DNA of 5,000 nucleotides. Origin: Thermomicrobiales bacterium. GTDB lineage: Bacteria; Chloroflexota; Chloroflexia; Thermomicrobiales; UBA6265. The DNA is taken from contig JAICJJ010000267.1 in assembly GCA_025928535.1 (NCBI GenBank), positions 1 to 5,000 of the forward strand. Reading direction: 5' to 3'. The notes beneath the pieces are model-generated. The model had not been told where the DNA came from. It saw nothing but the letters and a program-made list of their open reading frames with translations, and did not search any database. Numbering within the stretch: position 1 is the first letter of the stretch; each line of letters begins with the position of its first letter. The translations under genes and the position numbers were made by a program. Below are positions 1 through 5,000 of this stretch, in pieces.

Positions 1-1336
1 AGGCGCCGCCGGAAACGGCGTCGCTGAGATGCCGCCCCATGATCTCGACGAGTTGCGTTTGCTTCGTCACCGCCGGCAAGCCCTTGCCGTTGCCGATCAG
101 GTCCTTGGCCTGCTTCATCCACGGGTACTTGGAGAGAAATTCGGCGTTGTCGTAGGGCGCGAGTTGGGACGGCACCCCGCCGGCGATCGCCCGCTTCATG
201 GCGATGTCGGGCGATTCGACCCATTTAATGTATTCCCAGGCCGCATCCGGATTTGGCGAACTGTTCGGGATGCCCCAGCTCCAGGCGCCGGTCAGTCCCT
301 TGTCGCCCGGCATCGTGTGGATGCCGCTCTTCCCCTTGACCTTGCTGGTCGGGTCATTCTGGAAGTTGTTCAGCATGAAAAGCACGTACGAAATCATGCT
401 GAACGCCTTCCCTTGCAGGTAGGTCGCCATCGTGTCGTTCAGGTCGGCGCCGGCCGCGCCCGGCTGGGCGGCGTTCTTGACGCAATCGACGTAGGCGGTC
501 AACGCCTTGACGCCGAGCGCTTCATTGATGATCGGCTTGGTCAACCCTTCGTCGTAGTAGTCGCCGCCCATGCCGTAAAGGAAGTTGCAGAATTCCATCA
601 CGATCGGGTCGGGCTGCGCCGCCTGCATCGCCGCGCCGTAGACCCCCTTGTCCATCTTCGAGACGTTCTTGGCAAGATCGACGTACGCCTCGACGCTGTC
701 GGGCATGGCGAGGTCCTTGCCGGCGACCTGCTTGTAGGCGTCCTTGAACGCGGCGTCGTCCATCAGGTCGTTGCGATAGAGGAGCCCCATGGGATAGGGA
801 TACATCGGCACGTAGAACGTCTTGCCGTCGACCTCGGAATTGATCTTGAGGGTCGCCGGAATGTAGCGGGACAGATCGACCTGGCCGTTCGACGCCTGGA
901 TGCGCTTGCCGAGTACTTCCACCCAGCCGGAGCGGGCGAATTCGTAGACCCAGTAGAAATCGACCTCGAGCGCGTCGTACGAGCCGTTGCCCGCCCCCGC
1001 CGCGAGTTGCGGCACGAGTTTTTCGTGCATCACGTTGTAGTTGACTTTTTCGAACGCCACGTCGATGCCGGTCTTGTCCTTGAAGTCGGGCAGCAGGCTT
1101 TCGATGATCGTCGTTTCCGACAGGTCTTCCATCAGCATGTTGAGGGTCGTGCCGGCGTAGTCCTTGGAATAGGTGATCTCCTGCGCCGAGGAGATCTGGC
1201 CGAACCGGCTCCCGAGGCCGAGCGCTAGCCCGGCGCCGGCCGCGCCTTTCAAGACGCCGCGGCGGCCGACTCTCCGGCTGTTCGTCCCGGCGCTCTCGTT
1301 CGCGCGATTGGCGTCGAGGCGTTCACGCGTGTCCAT
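1..1336 (-). CDS. ABC transporter extracellular solute-binding protein, family 1 (sugar type), Tat-exported; 3' end cut by window
   Basis: High-affinity receptor of a carbohydrate ABC importer (CUT1 class), acting in the periplasm or outside the membrane. 445 residues are visible and no stop is reached before the window edge; family members are usually about 420-460 residues, so only a short C-terminal tail should be missing. The ATG is chosen because GGAGGAGG lies 6 nt upstream. The N-terminus has a long basic region, then a twin-arginine motif GRRGVLK (residues 24-30), a Gly/Ala/Leu-rich hydrophobic stretch (31-42) and a likely cleavage site after SSA (49-51). There is no lipobox cysteine. 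The mature part has the usual SBP_bac_1 features: the opening TLNMLMED strand, LPDFKDKTGIDV (82-93), YDALEVDFYWVYEF (120-133), FYVPMYPYPMGLLYRNDL (174-191), a central Gly-rich stretch and AWSWGIPNSS (351-360), which resembles the ligand-pocket and hinge region of these proteins. Two cysteines (250, 285) could form a disulfide. It is last of the three visible operon genes, 65 bases after the VOC gene. The substrate cannot be told from sequence; a sugar or polyol is inferred from the family. Confidence 0.93.
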   Translation of the reverse strand, partial: MDTRERLDANRANESAGTNSRRVGRRGVLKGAAGAGLALGLGSRFGQISSAQEITYSKDYAGTTLNMLMEDLSETTIIESLLPDFKDKTGIDVAFEKVNYNVMHEKLVPQLAAGAGNGSYDALEVDFYWVYEFARSGWVEVLGKRIQASNGQVDLSRYIPATLKINSEVDGKTFYVPMYPYPMGLLYRNDLMDDAAFKDAYKQVAGKDLAMPDSVEAYVDLAKNVSKMDKGVYGAAMQAAQPDPIVMEFCNFLYGMGGDYYDEGLTKPIINEALGVKALTAYVDCVKNAAQPGAAGADLNDTMATYLQGKAFSMISYVLFMLNNFQNDPTSKVKGKSGIHTMPGDKGLTGAWSWGIPNSSPNPDAAWEYIKWVESPDIAMKRAIAGGVPSQLAPYDNAEFLSKYPWMKQAKDLIGNGKGLPAVTKQTQLVEIMGRHLSDAVSGGA

Positions 1337-1342
1337 CTCTGA

Positions 1343-1350
1343 CCTCCTCC
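1343..1350 (-). promoter_or_regulatory. Strong ribosome binding site of the solute-binding protein gene
   Basis: GGAGGAGG on the minus strand ends 6 nt before the ATG at 1336. It is the strongest Shine-Dalgarno sequence in the operon. This fits the need to make far more binding protein than permease, and it fixes the start codon. Confidence 0.8.
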
Positions 1351-1401
1351 AAGCATCGAAGATCGCGATCGAAAATGAGCCCTTCGTTTGGTCTGCCGCC
1401 A

Positions 1402-1842
1402 TCACGGCGCAGCATACGAAATGAATTCGAGCAAGGAGCCGTCGGGATCGCGGAAATAGACGCTCCAGCCAGGCCCGTCGGCGCCGAACCGTTCGACCGG
1501 GCCCAACTCGACCCCGACGCCATACCGCTCGAGATGCGCCCGCGCCTCCCGAATGGGACCCGGCCACGCGAAGCAGAGGTCGCTGCCGCCGGGCGGCACG
1601 GGGATCGTCGCGACCGGCTGGGCGTCGACGCCCGGACCATGGACGTTGAGTTGCTGGGCGCCGAACCGATAGACCCAGCCGGCCCCGCGCGCGACGACCT
1701 CCGCGCCGAGCACGTCGCGATAAAACGCATTCGATCGGCTCCAATCGGAGACGTGGATGACGCAGTGGTCGAGCGTGACGGCCGGCTGGGCCGCCGATCC
1801 ATCAGCCGGTGACGCATGCGTCCGTTCGTCCGGCGCGGTCAC
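1402..1842 (-). CDS. VOC-superfamily protein, GLOD5/STM3117-like (glyoxalase/dioxygenase fold)
   Basis: Small cytoplasmic protein of 146 residues with the vicinal-oxygen-chelate fold, two beta-alpha-beta-beta-beta modules at about residues 22-82 and 88-144. Visible motifs are LDHCVIHVSD (24-33) with a probable metal ligand His26, the helix SRSNAFYRDVLG (35-46), QQLNVHGPG (63-71) with His68, GSDLCFAW (86-93), and the C-terminal YFRDPDGSLLEF (129-140) with the family's metal-ligand Glu139. QLNVHGPG, GSDLCF and YFRDPDG together resemble the GLOD5/STM3117 subgroup, which contains a Salmonella protein linked to methylglyoxal handling; family assignment is from recognised motifs, not a search. The GTG start overlaps the permease stop by 4 bases (GTGA), and GGAG lies 7 nt upstream, so translation is probably coupled to the permease. 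The roughly 20 residues before the fold are a disordered-looking tail. Its substrate is unknown. Its place inside a sugar-uptake operon suggests it acts on the imported compound or on a toxic aldehyde made from it. It could instead be a ring-cleaving dioxygenase relative or a binding protein. Confidence 0.9.
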   Translation of the reverse strand: MTAPDERTHASPADGSAAQPAVTLDHCVIHVSDWSRSNAFYRDVLGAEVVARGAGWVYRFGAQQLNVHGPGVDAQPVATIPVPPGGSDLCFAWPGPIREARAHLERYGVGVELGPVERFGADGPGWSVYFRDPDGSLLEFISYAAP

Positions 1843-2696
1843 TTGACGGCTCCGAACGTCAAACCGCGAACCAGAAACCGCTGGATGACCCAGGTGAGGA
1901 CGACGATCGGGGTCATCATCGCGATCGTCGCCGCGCAAATCGCGCCGATCTGGTTGCCCTGGGACGTCATCAACCCCGCCAGCGCCACCGGCAAGGTTTT
2001 CGCGTTGCGCCCCGTCAGCACCAGCGCGAACAGAAATTCGTTCCACGACAGGACGAACGAAAAGACGCCGGCCGCCAGCAAGCCCGGCAGCGACAGCGGC
2101 AAAACGATCTGCCAGAAGGCGCCGAAGCGCCCCGCCCCGTCGACCAGCGCCGCTTCTTCCAGTTCGCGCGGAATCCCCTGGAAAAAGCCGATCAGGATCC
2201 AGACGACGAACGGCAGGTTGAACGACAGGTAGACCGTCGCCAGCGCCAGGCCGTGGTCGAGCAGATCGAGCCGCTGGGCCAGGAGATAGAAGGGGATCAC
2301 CAGCGCCACCGGCGGCAACATCTGCGTGCCGAGCACTGTCAGGCTGAACGCCTGACCGCCGGTGCGGAAACGGGCGATCGAATATGCGGCCAGCGAACCG
2401 ATGGCGAGGCTGACGATGGTCGAGGCGAGCCCAATCCAGAGGCTGTTCCAGAAGTATTTCTGGAAATTGTCGTGGCCGAAGATCTTGGCGTAGTTCTCCA
2501 GCGTCGGCTGGAAGATGATCGTGCCGGGGTCGTAGGCGAGGTTGCGGCTGGTGAGCGAGGTGCGCGCCGTCCAGACGACCGGCAACAGGATCGCCAGGCA
2601 GGCCACGATGAGGATGACGTGGCTCGCCGCCATCGCGGGGTCGAACCGGCGACCCGCCGCGACGGACCGGGGCGAAGTCGAAATCGTCGCGCTCAC
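1839..2696 (-). CDS. Carbohydrate ABC transporter permease, MalG/CUT1 type
   Basis: Inner-membrane subunit of a sugar importer, 285 residues, typical for MalG-type proteins (about 270-300). It would pair with a MalF-type permease and an ATPase dimer. Six hydrophobic segments are visible at about 24-43, 84-106, 117-139, 151-172, 199-222 and 252-272. The cytoplasmic ATPase-docking EAA loop is intact: EAA at 181-183, Gly187, Ile197 and Leu-Pro at 199-200, exactly the family spacing EAA-x3-G-x9-I-x-LP. Other hallmarks are the periplasmic FQPTLENYAKIF stretch (62-73), NSLWIG at the second membrane segment, and SWNEFLFAL (217-225). The GTG start is chosen because AGGAGG lies 6 nt upstream; an in-frame ATG 18 bases earlier (2714) has no comparable site. 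The gene is first in its operon, about 50 bases downstream of a good promoter, and its stop overlaps the VOC start. A lone MalG-type permease ahead of the binding protein is the reverse of the common order (binding protein, MalF, MalG). No damage to the reading frame is seen. Confidence 0.93.
   Translation of the reverse strand: MSATISTSPRSVAAGRRFDPAMAASHVILIVACLAILLPVVWTARTSLTSRNLAYDPGTIIFQPTLENYAKIFGHDNFQKYFWNSLWIGLASTIVSLAIGSLAAYSIARFRTGGQAFSLTVLGTQMLPPVALVIPFYLLAQRLDLLDHGLALATVYLSFNLPFVVWILIGFFQGIPRELEEAALVDGAGRFGAFWQIVLPLSLPGLLAAGVFSFVLSWNEFLFALVLTGRNAKTLPVALAGLMTSQGNQIGAICAATIAMMTPIVVLTWVIQRFLVRGLTFGAVK
1850..1853 (-). promoter_or_regulatory. Ribosome binding site supporting the GTG start of the VOC gene
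   Basis: GGAG on the minus strand sits 7 nt before the GTG at 1842, inside the last codons of the permease gene. This favours the overlapping GTG over a start further in; no in-frame ATG precedes the conserved LDHCVIHV strand. Confidence 0.6.
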
Positions 2697-2702
2697 CGCC
2701 GT

Positions 2703-2708
2703 CCTCCT
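2703..2708 (-). promoter_or_regulatory. Ribosome binding site that decides the permease start
   Basis: AGGAGG on the minus strand lies 6 nt before the GTG at 2696 and is a near-perfect Shine-Dalgarno. The alternative in-frame ATG at 2714 would place this sequence inside the coding region, so the GTG is preferred. Confidence 0.75.
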
Positions 2709-2752
2709 GCACATCGCCCGATCGGCCGCCAGCCGCGTCCGGGCGCGCCAGA

Positions 2753-2781
2753 AGCCTATGAGCGCGCCGAAGGGTTGTCAA
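2753..2781 (-). promoter_or_regulatory. Sigma70-type promoter of the permease-VOC-binding protein operon
   Basis: On the minus strand a perfect -35 box TTGACA (2776-2781) is followed after exactly 17 bases by TAGGCT (2753-2758), a plausible -10 box matching TATAAT at three positions, including the key A2 and final T. Transcription would start near 2746, giving a leader of about 50 bases before the permease GTG. Position, direction and spacing all fit an operon promoter. No other pair of this quality was seen in the 224-base gap, nor before the VOC or binding-protein genes. This is read from sequence only. Confidence 0.65.
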
Positions 2782-2787
2782 CGGCCA

Positions 2788-2797
2788 TGAACGTTCA
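2788..2797. promoter_or_regulatory. Candidate operator: 10-bp perfect palindrome upstream of the -35 box
   Basis: TGAACGTTCA is a perfect palindrome centred on CG, lying 6 bases upstream of the TTGACA box. Palindromes with a central CG are typical of LacI-family operators, which often control sugar ABC operons; the location upstream of -35 would also fit an activator site. A single 10-bp palindrome can arise by chance in a window this size, so this is a candidate only. Confidence 0.35.
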
Positions 2798-2908
2798 GCG
2801 GACGGGTCAGGGATTTGCGGACGGCAGGAGCGTGGACCCTGTGTTGGCGGTCAAGGGGCAGGGTCATGAGGATGGCAGCCTACTTCCTCCGCGCGCTGCA
2901 TCGACGGT

Positions 2909-2920
2909 CGACGATCGTCG
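2909..2920. repeat. 12-bp perfect palindrome directly after the kinase stop codon
   Basis: CGACGATCGTCG is self-complementary over 12 bases and abuts the TGA stop of the histidine kinase gene (2921-2923). It could form a cruciform or short hairpin or bind a dimeric protein. It lacks a loop and a following T-run, so it is not a standard intrinsic terminator. GC-rich sequence makes short palindromes common; function is unknown. Confidence 0.3.
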
Positions 2921-5000
2921 TCAGCCCGCATCGGCTGGCAGCGGCAGGCGGACAGTGAACGCGCTGCCTTGTCCTTCGACGCTCGTGACCGCGATCGTGC
3001 CGCCGTGCTGCTCGACGATCTGCCGGGCGCCGCTCAAGCCGATGCCGCTGCCGGCGATGCGCCGCGCGACATTGCCGCCGCGATGGAAGCGTTCGAAGAC
3101 GCGCGGCAGGTCCCGCCGCGGGATGCCGACGCCTTGATCGGCCACGGTCAGCACCGCCCAGACGTCACCTGACTCCTCCTCGCGGCCAATCGTGACGGTC
3201 ACCGGACCGCCGTTCGGGCTGTACTTGACCGCGTTGCCGAGGAGATTGTCGAGCACGCGCCGGATGCGGGCGGCATCCCAGTCGCCGACGAGCGAAGCGA
3301 CCGTCGTCTCGACCTGGATCGTATGCCGCCCAGTCGCGCTCTGATGTTGCCGCGCCGCCGTTTCGGCCAACGAAACGAGATCGACGGGCGAAGACTGCAA
3401 GGTCAGGAGTTGACCCGCGTCGAGCCGCGCTGCGTCGGTCAGGTCGTCGAGCAGATCGGTGGCCCGGGTCGCGCCCGCTTCGATCGCCGCAACGCCGGCC
3501 TTGAGCCGGTCGAAGTCGTCCACGCCACGCGCCAATCGACGGGAGATCAATTGCGCCTGGCCGACGACTGCGGTCAGCGGGTTCTTGACGTCGTGGGCCA
3601 CCGCGTCGATGATCGCCTGGTGCGCCGCTTCCATGCGCTTCGATTCCGTGATGTCGAGGACAAACTCGACGCCTTCGTCGTCATCGAGCCGCGTGCCAGC
3701 GAAGAGCGCCCACCAACGTGTGCCGTCTTTGCGGATGTACTCCTTCTCGTACGGCGTGGTCCGGCCCAGAGAGAGAAATTCATCGATCGCGCGCAGCGAT
3801 TCTTCCATCCACTCCGGGGGAGTCATGATGTCCCAGCGGACCAGGCCGCGCGCGACATCATCCCGATCGTAGCCGCTCATCCGGAGGAAGGCGTCGTTGG
3901 CGTAGGTGACGGCGCCGTCCGTCCGGAAATAGATGACACCGACCGTCTCGATCTCGATCGCGCGCTGCAAACGCTCCTCGGACCGGCGGACGGCCGCCTC
4001 CGCCTGCTTCAGCGCCGTGATGTCGGTCGAGGTGCCGAACCATTGCGTTGTCTGGCCGGCGTCGTCCCGAATCGGCACGCAGCGGGAGAGAAACCAGCGG
4101 TAGTCGCCGTCGGCGCCGCGCAGCCTCGCCGCGGCTTCGAACTCGGTTCCGGCCGCGACCGAGCCGCTCCATCGTTCCATCGTGCGCGGTCGGTCATCGG
4201 GATGGATTGCAGTGGCGACGTCGACGCTCGACCGCCCGCCGACGTCGCCGGAGGATTGCCCCGTGTAGTCGAACCAACGGCGGTTCAGGTAGGTGATGGT
4301 CGCCCCATCGGCGGCGCTGATCCAGACGATCTGGGGCATCGCGTCGGCCAACTGCTGCCACCGCCGTTCGCTCGCGCGCATCGCTTCGTCGGCGCGGCGT
4401 CGTTCGATCAGATCGGCGGCTTGCCGCGCTAGCACGTCGAGCAGACGCAATGCCCGTTCGGTCGGCTCGTGAACGTCGCGCCAGTGGTTGGAAATCATGC
4501 CGACGACGCGGCCGTCGCGCGCGAGGAGGGGCATCGACTGCACGGCGCGAATGGCCGACGCCCGGTAGAAATGGAGGTCATCCGAGCCGGCCATGAACGC
4601 GCACGTTTCGACGTCCGGCACGACGACGCGCTCGCCCGTCGCCAGCGCCGCGCCGCAACTGGTCGGCGAATCGACGCGCACGCGCCGCCAGAACGCCGCC
4701 GATTCGGGCGCGAAATCCTTGTGCGCCAGCAGCACGAGTTCGTTTCGTTCGGGGTCGAACATTTGCATGCTGCCCATGTCGGAGCGCATCAGGGCCGTGG
4801 CCGCGTCGACGATCTGCGCGTAGAGCAGATCGATGTCGTCTTCCTGGATCAACTGGCTGCTGATTGCTTGCAATTGCCGCGTATCGGCCAACTCTTGCGA
4901 GAGCCGCGCCTCCGATTCGCGCAAGGCTTGCTCGGCGCGGGCGCGTTCGACCGCTTCCCACGTTCGTTCCGTGACTTCCTGCAGGAGCGCGACATCGCCG
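2921..5000 (-). CDS. Multi-sensor histidine kinase (GAF-GAF-PAS-PAS-HisKA-HATPase_c); 5' end cut by window
   Basis: Sensor kinase that autophosphorylates a histidine and passes the phosphate to a response regulator. 692 residues are visible and the frame is open to the right edge, so the true start lies outside. Counting from the first visible residue, 1-25 (EVTERTWEAVERARAE and flanks) look like the closing helix of an earlier GAF domain. A complete GAF follows at about 40-200, with SCGAALATGERVVVPDV and a closing DVLARQAADLIERRRAD helix. The first PAS/PAC spans about 211-331 (IHPDD, WFGTSTDIT) and the second about 337-455 (YANDAFLRMSGY, FVLDITESKR). HisKA follows with the H-box VAHDVKNPLTAV; the phospho-acceptor His469 is encoded at 3593-3595. 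HATPase_c carries the N-box LDNLLGNAVKYSPNGG with Asn589, the G1 box DQGVGI (Asp621), the F-box FERFHRGG and the G2 box GSGIGLS (650-656), so catalysis should be intact. No membrane segment is visible, suggesting a soluble sensor. It ends right after HATPase_c without a receiver domain. Signals are unknown; the second PAS lacks the LOV cysteine motif. No response regulator is adjacent on the visible side. Confidence 0.95.
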   Translation of the reverse strand, partial: GDVALLQEVTERTWEAVERARAEQALRESEARLSQELADTRQLQAISSQLIQEDDIDLLYAQIVDAATALMRSDMGSMQMFDPERNELVLLAHKDFAPESAAFWRRVRVDSPTSCGAALATGERVVVPDVETCAFMAGSDDLHFYRASAIRAVQSMPLLARDGRVVGMISNHWRDVHEPTERALRLLDVLARQAADLIERRRADEAMRASERRWQQLADAMPQIVWISAADGATITYLNRRWFDYTGQSSGDVGGRSSVDVATAIHPDDRPRTMERWSGSVAAGTEFEAAARLRGADGDYRWFLSRCVPIRDDAGQTTQWFGTSTDITALKQAEAAVRRSEERLQRAIEIETVGVIYFRTDGAVTYANDAFLRMSGYDRDDVARGLVRWDIMTPPEWMEESLRAIDEFLSLGRTTPYEKEYIRKDGTRWWALFAGTRLDDDEGVEFVLDITESKRMEAAHQAIIDAVAHDVKNPLTAVVGQAQLISRRLARGVDDFDRLKAGVAAIEAGATRATDLLDDLTDAARLDAGQLLTLQSSPVDLVSLAETAARQHQSATGRHTIQVETTVASLVGDWDAARIRRVLDNLLGNAVKYSPNGGPVTVTIGREEESGDVWAVLTVADQGVGIPRRDLPRVFERFHRGGNVARRIAGSGIGLSGARQIVEQHGGTIAVTSVEGQGSAFTVRLPLPADAG

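Noticed and set aside
29..1228. A 399-codon open frame on the plus strand
   Set aside because: It is the mirror of the binding-protein gene in the same codon register. Its translation is rich in Arg, Val, Asp and His with no recognisable family, while the minus strand gives a full SBP_bac_1 protein.
1361..1370. GATCGCGATC palindrome in the 65-base gap between the VOC and binding-protein genes
   Set aside because: It is short, made of motifs very common in this GC-rich sequence, and has no usable loop; no promoter pair is seen around it.
1843..2781. Upstream extension of the VOC frame, which stays open to an ATG at 2781 and would make a 459-residue fusion protein
   Set aside because: The extension runs out of frame through the whole permease gene and gives Arg/Gly/Pro-rich sequence without a fold. 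The GTG at 1842 with its own ribosome binding site explains the VOC gene.
2835..2865. A 7-bp inverted repeat (GACCCTG / CAGGGTC) with a 17-base loop, considered as the kinase terminator
   Set aside because: The stem is short, the loop long and no T-run follows on the minus strand, so it does not meet the pattern of an intrinsic terminator.
2778..2867. A 29-codon minus-strand small ORF in the gap, beginning MTLPLDRQ, whose stop falls in the -35 box
   Set aside because: The only purine-rich site (2883-2890) is 15 bases from the ATG, too far for a normal ribosome binding site, the peptide has no features, and it would overlap the promoter.
1809..3137. A 442-codon open frame on the plus strand crossing the permease, the gap and the kinase end
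   Set aside because: Its product is a low-complexity Arg/Asp/Gln-rich sequence typical of antisense reading in GC-rich DNA, and it runs across three unrelated minus-strand features.
3323..4432. A 369-codon open frame on the plus strand
   Set aside because: It lies opposite the PAS and HisKA domains of the kinase, has no recognisable motifs, and the minus-strand frame is clearly coding.

Overview
The window is about 64% GC by eye. It carries four protein genes, all on the minus strand, so transcription runs from position 5000 towards position 1. Both outer genes run off the window. High GC, strong G/C third positions, GTG starts with good Shine-Dalgarno sequences, a Tat-type signal on a sugar-binding protein and a TTGACA-N17-TAGGCT promoter suggest a GC-rich free-living bacterium. 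An alphaproteobacterium is most likely, but a Chloroflexota-like or other soil/water lineage is not excluded. This taxonomic guess is inference; there is no rRNA or other marker here.

Right part (2921-5000): most of a large cytoplasmic sensor histidine kinase, with its N-terminus beyond the right edge. In order it shows the end of one probable GAF domain, a complete GAF domain, two PAS/PAC modules, a HisKA phospho-acceptor domain and a HATPase_c domain. There is no receiver domain, so the partner response regulator must be encoded elsewhere.

Middle (2697-2920): a 224-base gap containing a clear sigma70-type promoter reading into the next genes and a 10-bp palindrome just upstream of its -35 box. 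No convincing terminator for the kinase gene is visible.

Left part (1-2696): a carbohydrate ABC-importer operon with an unusual order. First comes a MalG/CUT1-type inner-membrane permease (GTG start), then a small VOC-superfamily protein of the GLOD5/STM3117 type whose GTG start overlaps the permease stop, then a Tat-exported family-1 extracellular solute-binding protein. The second (MalF-type) permease and the ATPase are not in the window and are expected beyond the left edge or elsewhere. The binding protein would capture a sugar or related solute in the periplasm and deliver it to the permease pair. The VOC enzyme may act on the imported compound or on a reactive by-product such as methylglyoxal. 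The kinase may only be a neighbour. No RNA gene, insertion sequence, CRISPR array or phage feature was seen.
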